Part shown: in pieces, positions 1-11,000 of the stretch
Numbering within the stretch: position 1 is the first letter of the stretch
Layout: the number at the start of each line of letters is the position of its first letter
From: Piezodorus guildinii
Lineage: Eukaryota > Arthropoda > Insecta > Hemiptera > Pentatomidae
DNA length: 64,000 nucleotides
Reading direction: 5' to 3'
NCBI GenBank assembly: GCA_023052935.1
Contig: CM041292.1
Span: 31,631,454 to 31,695,453, forward strand
Notes under the pieces: generated by a model
Databases searched by the model: none
Told to the model about the DNA's origin: nothing
What the model saw: only the letters and a program-made list of their open reading frames with translations
Program-made: the position numbers and the translations under genes

Positions 1-1109
1 CATTTGTGAGTACATTAAATCTAAAAAATAAGTAATTGATATAAGCTAATGATAAATCTTAGGGCTGTCTCCTAAAAATACTATATGGTTGATTAGCGGA
101 ATCATGCAATATGAAGAGTCTGAATGCAAAACATGACATGCTATTTTAGAGCTATTTTTAGCTACTTTTTGGAGCTAACTACTTTTATTATTGATATCAT
201 ATTTCAATATTTATTGTTTTTATTAATTCAAATAGTTGGTTATCGTAATTTTTATTTCTTATTTAATGAGTCTAATGGTGCTGAAAAAATATTTAAAAAA
301 AAAAAAAAAAAGAACTTAAAATAAACCTGTATTGAGTGATTGAGCTTTTCCACATTATTTTGTTTTTGTGAAGGCAGCCAAATAAAAAAGAAAATAGCAA
401 AGTTATTGATTCAGTTTGCATGCTCAGGTTAAACTTTAAGTAGTTGCATGCAACTACGTATGAACCAAGGTATTATTAAAGAGATGATATGATAGAGTTT
501 GAAACAATCTGCTGAACTTTTAAGAGTTTAGACCCTAATTTATGATTATATAGGTCAATGTCTAATATAAGTTGTCTCCCCGTTTGAGAATTACTCTGGA
601 AAATCTGGGACAGTAAAATTTAAACTAGTAAGTTTAATGTTGACCATTTTTCCACAAATGATAGAGTAGAAATCAAAATGATAATTAATTATTAAAATGA
701 AAACTGATTAGTTAGCTCCATGTCTAAATTCCGATTAAAGTTGGAATGAACATTTCTCCTGTTGGAAATTCTACACAAAACGTTTTTGATCGTTTCTTTT
801 CTAACTTTTTTTTTTTAATTACTAAATTATGTTAGTATTTTCATATCTAAACTTTAATTATCATCTTGGTTATCTACTCTTCTGTTTTGTTTATATATAA
901 CATATAATTTTTTTTTCTTTTTAATATTCTTTAACAAATAAAGACATTATCTTTTTTTTTTTTCTAATTTCAATTAAATAATTCCCCTAGACCTGTTTAT
1001 TACATCTGATCTGTTTCATCAAATATTTTTATTGCATTTTCGTTCCTCAATATGTATGATAATAAACAAAAAATTATCGCTTTTTATTAAAATAAACTAT
1101 ATCACGGCT

Positions 1110-1400
1110 CCCCTAATTATCACTACTCTTACTTCCCTTCATACTCATTCTCTCCTTCTTGCTTTCCTCCCATCTTTTCCTCATCCTCTCCTATTGCTGC
1201 TTTCTTCTTTCTTCGATCCACGCCACTCCTATTCTTAAATCTCTCTTTCCCACAAGGACCTCATTTCCTTTTAGTCTTTTCCTGTAATCATCTCTGTCTA
1301 AACAGTCTAGGTCTGTTATTGTCAATCTCTCAGTTTCTTCCCTCATCTGTTTGGTGTACCCCCAACACTCTTGTATTCTATATTATAGTTGATTGAATTG
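1110..1400. repeat. Pyrimidine-rich tract
   Basis: About 290 bp of the + strand is strongly C/T-rich compared with the AT-rich flanks. It ends in a TTGATTGAATTGAATTAATAA-like run, which resembles the simple tails of some non-LTR retrotransposons. No coding frame is visible. It could be the 3' UTR of an old retroelement; nothing else is seen in bases 1-1727. Confidence 0.3.
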
Positions 1401-1727
1401 AATTAATAATGATAATATCAGTAATAATTAGTGGCAAACCTATATTAAAATTATCCCAAAATTATAAAAAAATTTATAAATCATGTATTGTAATATATCT
1501 ATCATAGGTGACATATAATATATTAGACATGTTATTCTAATTCAAAATATGTACAAATAATCTACTTCTTTGCTTTTAAATCACATGGATACTGACACTT
1601 CTTCATTTCAAGAATTTTTGGGTATTGGGGGAATAGACTTTCTATTAATAATTTTATAAGAATTATTAATATTATTGCTTTTTACCTATTGATAATAATT
1701 TGATTTTTTTTTTTTTTTTTTTTTCAG

Positions 1728-2054
1728 AGCTTTGCTGAGTGCTGGATTCTTTGTTCAAGCTGTTTGGTCAGGGGTGCATATTTGTTCAGGAGATATTGTA
1801 ACCTGGTCAACAGCTCTTGGTATCTTAAATTTTCTACATACTATTGGTGTTTTTGTGCAACTCGTTCCACCCTCTCTCTCACCCGAACTAACCGATTTAT
1901 ATGTGAGAATGTTTAGCCCTTTGAAAGTTTCAAGAAAGCATTTTAAAGAATTGACTAGAGAGGCCAGTATCCTTCTACTGGAGCAAGGGGAGGCTTACGC
2001 AATAGAAGATGTTACAAATGCTGACGAGAGGCTATCAATCTTGTTGAAGGGAAA
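1728..2054 (+). CDS. bves: Popeye gene exon: membrane segments and start of Popeye domain
   Basis: A polypyrimidine stretch ending TTTTCAG (1721-1727) precedes the exon, and GTAAGT follows at 2055. The exon starts with the last base of a codon, then reads ALLSAGFFVQAVWSGV, a hydrophobic stretch, then LYVRMFSPLKVSRKHFKEL and LSILLKGK. It ends two bases into the final Lys codon, which the next exon completes. Confidence 0.93.
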
Positions 2055-5000
2055 GTAAGTAAATTATATATAAATTTCAGTAAACATATATCTATAACAC
2101 TAAATGTCACTTTAAAGAAATGTAAATATCTTCATCTATTATTTATTTAAAACCTGCCGTGCCTTGAGGAACTTGAGGAAAGCCATTTACATTCTTCCAT
2201 GTTTTCTCTTTCTTCAATCACTAATGTCTAATTGTGTTCCATTGTCCAGTATCTTCCCTGGATTAGGATCTTCTATTCTACTTAAGGAGGAATTTGTTCC
2301 AAAATTTCTCTCTGTCAGAATTTTGTCTTCCGTCTTCCTGTCTGTTGTTTTTTATTCATTCAACATTACGCTACTGTGGCTAATCACATCATGCCACAGG
2401 ATCAATCCTAAATTTTATCTTTCTAGATTAAATTAGGATACGGATCTTTAACCAATACCTCAAATTGCACAGGCTTGGTCTACCATTTTAGGTCCTCTCC
2501 AAAAGATGGCCAAAAATTTGTTATGCCCTTTACACATCCTTGGGCCATCTGCTAGGTTGAAACCCATGACTTTGAGCATAGAAGGCTATTATGTGCCACA
2601 CCAGAAGTGACACCATTAGCAGCTCATGAGTGCTACTGACTAATAGGATTTAGAATGCCATAATTATGACATAGGGTATCCATGTTCTAATTATTATTAA
2701 TATCAATAATCACATCATTATTTACAATTTAGTAGGATGAATTTTGAATGATTATAATTATAGGATTTAACTCCTGTACCATTTGTTTGAGCAATGGTTT
2801 TCCAATGAGGTAATCTAAAAAGAATCATGATAAATTATTTCAATAACCTAGGAGAGTTTCAGTTAAAGAAAGGGTAATTTTCTGTTCCATACTTTAAACT
2901 TGGTTCTTTATTTTAGAAGTTTAATTATTAACCCATCATCAACAATTCAGCTATCATCATATTAATTGATTTATATATATTTAAATACTTGCATTAATAA
3001 CAATAAAAACCCGCAGGTGGTCCTAGGATTTTTTAATGGCAGTAAAAAATCCTTAGTTACGCCGTCCTTCGGAGGGGACGTTAAATGGTGGTCCCGAGCC
3101 TGTGCGATGTCAGGTACTCGTTAAAGATCCCTATCCTAATAAAACCTGGATAGGCAAAATTTAGGACTCCCACTGTAGCATCGTCCGACTAGCCATAGTA
3201 GCATAAAGTGACGTTAAATAAATAAACAAACAAACTTGCATTAATGTCTTATTTTTAAAAAAACATTATTGTTCGTTTACATTTTTATTGTATATTTTTG
3301 AATATCATGAAAGAGAAACGTAACAAATGCAATAAAAAAAAAAATCATTAGGATTGGTGTTGCTGTATCATGGTGTTTTAATAATCTTACATGTCTTTGC
3401 TCATAGAAAAATTAGGTCTATTCACGCTTAATAAAGTAGTATATTCTCTTCAAATGTTATAATTTGGTCCTAGATAAGGTTGGGAATTATTTTTCTTGAA
3501 ATTAAAATACGCACTGTTAAGATTAGTCAGACCTTTACCGACCTTTCGGTTTTTTCAGCTAGTAAGAGAATGGAAATAGACAGCTGTTATTTACCTGTAT
3601 GATAGTTTTACTTATTATCATAATCATAATTTTACTTAGTGGGCATGTCTGAATTATTTTTTGCAAAATAGTTATTTAAAAAAGAGAAGTATCCATTAAA
3701 AAATAAAACAATTAAAATTAAATTGTGAGTCCACAAAAAAAAGGAGAGTCTTCGGTAATTCGATAAAACCAAGTTTTAAATACTTAAATCTCTAACTTTT
3801 TTCAATCTATAAATATGTTTCCAATACTCCAACTAACTAATTATGTAGAAATAGAAATAGAAATTTTTTATTATTCTGGGACAGGGTCCCTTAAGAACAA
3901 TTGATATGTACAATTAAGATATACGATGTGTCTGGCCAAAAGACCAAAGGATTATAATTAATTTTTATATGTACATTAGTTCCTTGAGAAAAAAATTGAT
4001 TGTCTGGTTATTTTTATCAATTTAAGCTATTTATGAGATCCGTTTTGTTTGAGAAGTTACTCAGGAAAAAATTAAGGGAAGAAGAGGGAAGCTGTCAGTG
4101 AAGAAAAATACATGAATAAGATGACTTACTCTAGTATTTGTATGCACTAACCACACTCCAAACCAAATTCTTTGACAATTAGTTTAATGTTTCAACGTTT
4201 AAAACATTAAACATTTCATTAAAATAAACACTAAATTTCTGTAAAAGAGTGTAATATATTTAATAATAAATATTCAGAGTGAAAAATGATTATATTATTA
4301 ATTTATGTGAGCAATAAAGGTGAAAGAAAGGAAGAGGATCCAGTACTAAAGACGGTATATTTATTTTTATTACAAGCATATTTATTTGTTATCATGATTT
4401 ATTTAACTTCTTTTATAAATTCAGGATGTATATTTTATTTTTTGAAATATCAGAAAAAAAAGCTAAGCAATTAGTTGAAGAGAGCCTGGAGGATGATCAA
4501 GCTGCATTATGCCCACGATGTCGAATAGCGAAGGATTTGCATATTTGTTTTTGGAAAGTGTAGGATCAATAAAAAAGCTTATATCTTCCTTTTCTAAATA
4601 CCAAATCTCCATTTAAGAAGAAGAAAAGAAACTTTATTCTGGGTCTAAGTCAACTAAAAATAACATAAAATTTGACATAATATAATAGCTGCATCTGGTA
4701 AAGACACAAAATTAATGAAAAAAGAAAATAGATTAAAAATAAAATAATATATATTATAATATATATATATATATATATATAATAACCACAAAACACCAAC
4801 CACAATAAAAAATAAATAATTTTCCGGACAATATGATTAGATAAAATTGACTGCTAATGATTAAACTAGAAGTTAATGCACACAAAAGTAAAGTTGACAT
4901 AACTTATAAAAATACATGAGAAATACTAAAAATATTTAACTCAATTCTAAGAAAAGAACTGATTGCTCTTTTCCTTATCACCTTTGGAGATAAAATATCA

Positions 5001-8000
5001 GATTATGGATCATTGTCGATAACATAATTTTAATGGTGGGCTCTCCAACAAGTCTTGGTGAAAAGAGGAAACAGAACTCAGGAGGAAGGACATGATTATT
5101 AATTTAATAAAAAGCAAATCACTGAAGATAGGCAAGATCTATTGAACTTTGAATAAATAAGAATCTCTAAATGGTAAATGAGTAATCGTACATAAGGAAT
5201 TTGATTTAGAAAAATTGAAAGCAACAAATACCTCTCATGGGAGAGGAATTATGGTTAAAAAAAAGGAGATCAAGAAATCTAGACCTATTGATAGTTTGAC
5301 ATTCATTAAGATATCAAGAAATATGTCAAGCTCCACAATTCCAAGACCACATAAATGCCCGTTTTGTTATATGAATCAGAGAGTTGGTCTTTAATGACAA
5401 AAAATTGTCTAAAGCAGAGATGAAATACTTTGGCAGAATGCCGTATAAAACATGGAGGAATAGAATCAAGCATAAAAAAATCTGAGCAGAATTATGCAGG
5501 AGTTTACTAGCAGAGAAAGAGACTTAGAGGATGATGGAAAACTTATGATGTTATGACTAAAAAATTTTAATGAGGTCTCTTAAGTACTACAACAATTTAT
5601 GGAGGCAAGATCAGTAGGTAATAGACCTAGATAAAAAAAAAAAAAAAAATCTGTATTCAGATTAATTGAAGTAAGGGAAGTAATAGCCAGAGTTAATAGT
5701 AATTGAAACTAGGCTGAGTGAACTTAACACCAAAAGGCACGAAGAAGAATTTAAAAAATATTCATTTAGCCCCACCCTTATAAAGATACCCATGCTTACT
5801 TTACATTAAAGTTGTCAATAGATATTCAATATATTGGGACAACTTAGAAATCAAATGGTGCAAGTTATACAGTACCCCCAATACTAAAAGATTATGAGGG
5901 CTAAGCAAGTCTAAACAAGGGATACTGTTGGATGCATCTGAGTGTTTTATTATTAAGAAGTTTGTACGAATTTATCTAAATAGTTCAAAAGATAATAGAT
6001 AAACTATAAATAAAAACTATTAAGAATTGATTTTAATCCAAAATAAATTATCTTATTAAATCTAGTTGAAACCTAATAACTCACAATTTTTATGGTAGAA
6101 GTAGGTGTACCTTAGATATCAGGCGGGTTAGCGTGAGTAATATGAGTAAACTCTGCCAATATTCCACACAAGTTTTCAAGAAACTAATGAAAGAGCAGCT
6201 TGGCCGTTTAAACTTTAAATTTTAAAACAAAAAATTGTTTCATTAAGTTTAATTACTGAACGGAAAAAAGTGTATTTATCATACTGCATTAATTATTGTT
6301 AAAGTTCTTTCTATGAAAAGCTTGGCAGTTGTTACCATTTTTCACCTAAGTTTAATTAAAATTAGCAACAGCTTAATGGGAAAGAAAGGTAAATTGAGAT
6401 ATTTTATTTATCTTATTTATAATACTAATCGCTATAACTATCCTAAATTATTTTATGGTTATTATCGATTGTAACAATATAACATAAAAGTAGTAAACAA
6501 CAAATAATTAAAGTTTTATTTTCATATTTTGAATTGAATTACTCTCAAACCAAAGAGAATAAATTGTGTATTTTCCAAATTATCGATCTAACCCTCGGAG
6601 GAAGTGTATTGAAGCATTAGTGAACGCCATGGTATCTCAGTAGAGTTACGTTTTTTTATCAGCTGTTAAGAAGCTTCAGTGGTATTTTTGTTATTTGTCT
6701 GGGATTTTCATCCTACGACTATGATTCATATCAATGAATGGATACAAGATTTTTTATTGAACTCAGAAGTAACTTACATAGAAGAAAGTGGTGTTAGGCA
6801 GTTTCCATATCATACTCATTTAATAAGTTATTGGCTACTGTTGGTATTTTGGTATATATTTTGGGTTCTGTTGAGTATGTTTAATATGTATGTTGCTCGA
6901 ACGGTCCCATCTATTTTCCTCGGCCATACACCACTTATACATCTTAGAAGGAGTCGAAACAATTCATAAAATTCACAAGAATATAATGGAGATGTTACTT
7001 GTTTTGTATTATAATGATCTTTTTGACTACTCATTTTTGTTACCATGTAGTTTATTGGGTAATTGTTATGTATTATTATAAAGCGGTCTTGGGATTTCAG
7101 TTTTTATAGAGTTAAGATATTGGTGAAGTGTTATAGAATTAGTTTGACTTGAATAATGTATTGTTACGTTTCTCTATGATATTAACACTACTATAAATAC
7201 TGTTATTTAAATATAGACACTTCAATATGTCATGATAGAAGTTAGTCAAGTAGAAACTATTGATGTGATTAGATATTAGAATAGATTAGTTGTTTTAAGA
7301 CACTACTCTCTTATATGAATGTATTTTAATGTAACTTTTTCTTTCGAATGTGCTTTTATATTTATTTTAAGTTCTCCTGCTGTTCAAAGTTTAAGTATTG
7401 AGATCTGAGACAAATGATGGTTTTAGGTTGAAAGTTAGTTGTGATAACATTCATCTCCATTATATTAACTCTTATCAATTCATCGATTCACCTGAATGGG
7501 AGGCTGGTCATGTCACAAGTGATGAATTGTTTCAGGTATGTTTACATTAATTAATATTAATAATCACTATGTGAAGTTTTAGTTTTTTAAAAGTATTTTT
7601 TTAAAATATTCTTTTAATATATTGTAGGTGACAATCACAGCGGAAGAAGAAAGTCTGTATTTGTGTTGGCCTAAATTAAAATTAGCTAGAGTGCTCAGAC
7701 ATAGGCCTATGTTGAAGATAATATTGTCTAATTTAATTGGTATGTGTTTCATTAAGCTTGCAAAACTTAGCTAAGATTTTCTTTAAAATATTCATTTTAA
7801 TAAATAATGAATTATAAATTACCCTTATTGACCAAGAACACAAATATTGCCATCAGTAATTAATTATTTTACATATTTTTTGAATAATATAAACTTCAAA
7901 AACTTTGTTTGCATTTATCTATTAAATTTAAAACATAACAAATGTTACTATTTAAAATTTTAAATTGTATTTGTTATATTCTAAATGTTCCTTCTTTCCA

Positions 8001-11000
8001 TAGGATTGTTTTTCTCTAAGTCAATTAGGTGTTATCTGATGACTGATGATAATATTTAACTGTTATCATTTCATTTTTGCCATAGTTTGTGAAAAATTAT
8101 TTGTGATTTGATTGATTAAATTTTGCATGTTTGTTAAGTTATTATTAACTATATTTGTGAAAATAATCTTTTTTGATCCCTTTGACATAATAAACTGTTC
8201 TATTCCTATTATATATCATATCATATCTTTGCTAAGACGGCATAATGTTATTGCACTTTTTATGGAAATGAAAGTTTTTCATATTCTTAAATGGCATTTG
8301 TTTATGTTTAGAAGATGACAAAATGTCATAAGTGTTTCTCTTTCAGTTAATGAGGAAACAACTCTCTCTTGTACATATAAATTAACCACCTTCAGAAAAT
8401 AAACAAATGACTCTCCAGAATATCAAAAACTCTCATTTCTACCAAAGTTGACTTATACCATTTTGCCATCTGAGGACAGAAGTATTCAGTTGTATTTGTT
8501 GGTTTCAGTCTCTTCTCTGTCAACAATATCCTTTTCCTTCCTACCATTTTCCTTTCAGCTTTCCAGCCATTGATGCCATGCATCTCTGTTACCAGTAAGG
8601 TTTCACTTATAACATTTTTCCCTCTTTTTCTCACTATTTATATCATGCAGTTAGTATTGGAGTTTCTCTGAGGGGAATGTTGCCTTGTTTGAATCTCTTA
8701 TCAAAACCAAACCCTCTTTGATTTTGCGATTTCTAATCCTCAGTCCTTTCTTATGAGTAGTTATTTGAACATTGTAGTACTGTTATTATAACTGTAGAAA
8801 AAGTTTCGATGAGTTCCTAATGATTTTTTGTTTCCTTATTTATTATGTTGTCTTAGCCTGCTGATTCTCTTGTCCATCTTTGAAGTAAGGTTCCCAATCT
8901 CCTCATCTTCAGTGGGGTCATTTTCTTGATCCTCCGATTCATTTCTCCCATCAGGATCATTTCTTTCTTTTAGATAGCCCTCAAAATCAGCAGTATCTAA
9001 GCAGTTATTTTCTTAGTATTTGCTCTTCTTTTCAGCTTCTATATCTTTCTTAAATCATCTTATCACTATTTGCACCAGCTTTATGCAGAATGTTTGATAA
9101 TCTAGTTATTTCCCATTTTGACTTATTTATCGTATTCACCATGATTCAAGAAGACCTAGATCGAATCACTCATTTCTATTAGTTTTAAACCTCTCAGACC
9201 CAATTCCAACTTTCCTATCCTGTTTTCAAATGATCATTCCATTTTTTGATATTCTGCTCCTTTTTTAAAAACTTGGCCATTATTGATCAACCTCTTATCA
9301 TTCAATTTTTATTCTCAAACTATTTCACGATTTCTAACATCTACACAATTTATACTTCAAAATTGTATTATCCTCTCATATATCCCTTCTCTTGGAGGAT
9401 ATCGAGAAAAGAGTGAAGATTATTGTTCACAGCTTTCAATAATTTTTTGACAAGACCTTATGATGTTCTTGTGTTTCCTTCCATTTTTCTGACGAGTTTA
9501 CCCTTCCTTCTGTAGATAATATTTCCTGTGCACTCTCCTTTAGAAAAAAATGGAACGATCAGCCTTCTTATGCTTACAATCTGCTCCATTTCAAGTCTTC
9601 TATCCATTTTCTCACCACAAACCTTGTTTTAAAATTCCTTTATTACCCAATCCACTAGTCGAACTATCATAATGAAGTTTTCTATTCTTTTTTATTGATT
9701 GGTGATTGCCCCTCAGTTGTGTATGGCTTTATGTATTAAAATAATTTAGCTAATAATTGATGTTTTGTTATATACTCTTTGTCATTTTTAGGTAAGGATA
9801 TAACACAGAAGTTGTACTGGTTAAATGAAGCTGTGGGATTAACTGGAAGCTATGGAACAAAAGACGCGACTCCAACAGGATGTGAACACCTGAGAAGAAT
9901 GATGTCACGTTCATTATCGGCTGATGCTGTCAACACTAGCACTAAGGGGCATGTTAGATCTAATGCTTGGCGTAAGCAAGCTGCTGATAAGTCCGATCTT
10001 CTGCTTTCCGACAGTGAGTAAACAAAATTCTTAAATATGTTTTTTATTTTTATGTGCTGGTTAGAAAACCATGTCAATGTCAATGAATATCAGTGGATGG
10101 CTGTTCAGAAATCCCAAAGAATCATAGTCTGATGGTGGTCAAGAAAAACAATGAAATAGTCTTTATTAATTGTATCTACTATTGCCTATCGCTGTGCTAT
10201 TATTCCTTTCATTGTTCCAAAGAGGAAGGAAACATTTTCTGCATCTCTTGATAACCCAGCTATTTGTATACTACTTATGAAATCTGTAGGGTCCAACTTC
10301 AAACAATATAGCTGCTGTGTCTGCTTTTCATATTTTCAAATATTTAACAATCGTTTCATTGATGATATAGACAAGTTTCTTAGCATATGGCCACAATGCC
10401 AAAATTAAACCATGCTAAGAAACATGTTTGGATAATTGTTCAGTGTTGGCAAATGCGTCTCTTTGTCCTACATAGTAGTTGGTTATTTTAGGTTCTGGAG
10501 AAGTCAGATACAGTGCGAACTCTGATGTTCTTTTATATTGAAAATTCTATTGAACCTAACACCATTGCACATAGCAGTAGAAACTCAAGCGCTTAGTACA
10601 GGCTCTCTAAGTTAGAAATAAGACTTTCTAACTCCCTGGGTTACCAGGGTCACGATAACTTGTTCGGAAGGATTGATGAAGATTCGGTGCTTGCCATGCA
10701 CTCTGATCTTCAGGTCAAGAAATATACGGACACATTTTACTGTGTAGGGGTTAGTAACCCGAGTAGGACTGGCTCGCACAGACCATGCAATGGAGTCAGT
10801 TGTTACACAGACGGATCCCTCTGATGGAATCAGGTTCAGGGGCGGGATTAAGGAGAATGGATAAACCCAAGGAGAGGATCTCCATCTTTCTAGGTAAACA
10901 TATGTCAGTCTTTCAGGCTGAATTAATGATGATAAATGTCTGTACCCAAACCCTAATTTTAGAAGAGATGAGAGACAGACTTATAAATATCCATACTGAT

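Noticed and set aside
6679..7081. Overlapping frames of 60-96 codons with hydrophobic stretches
   Set aside because: They lie inside a Popeye intron, frames overlap on both strands, and neither resembles a known protein; AT-rich DNA readily gives such Phe/Leu/Ile/Tyr-rich frames.
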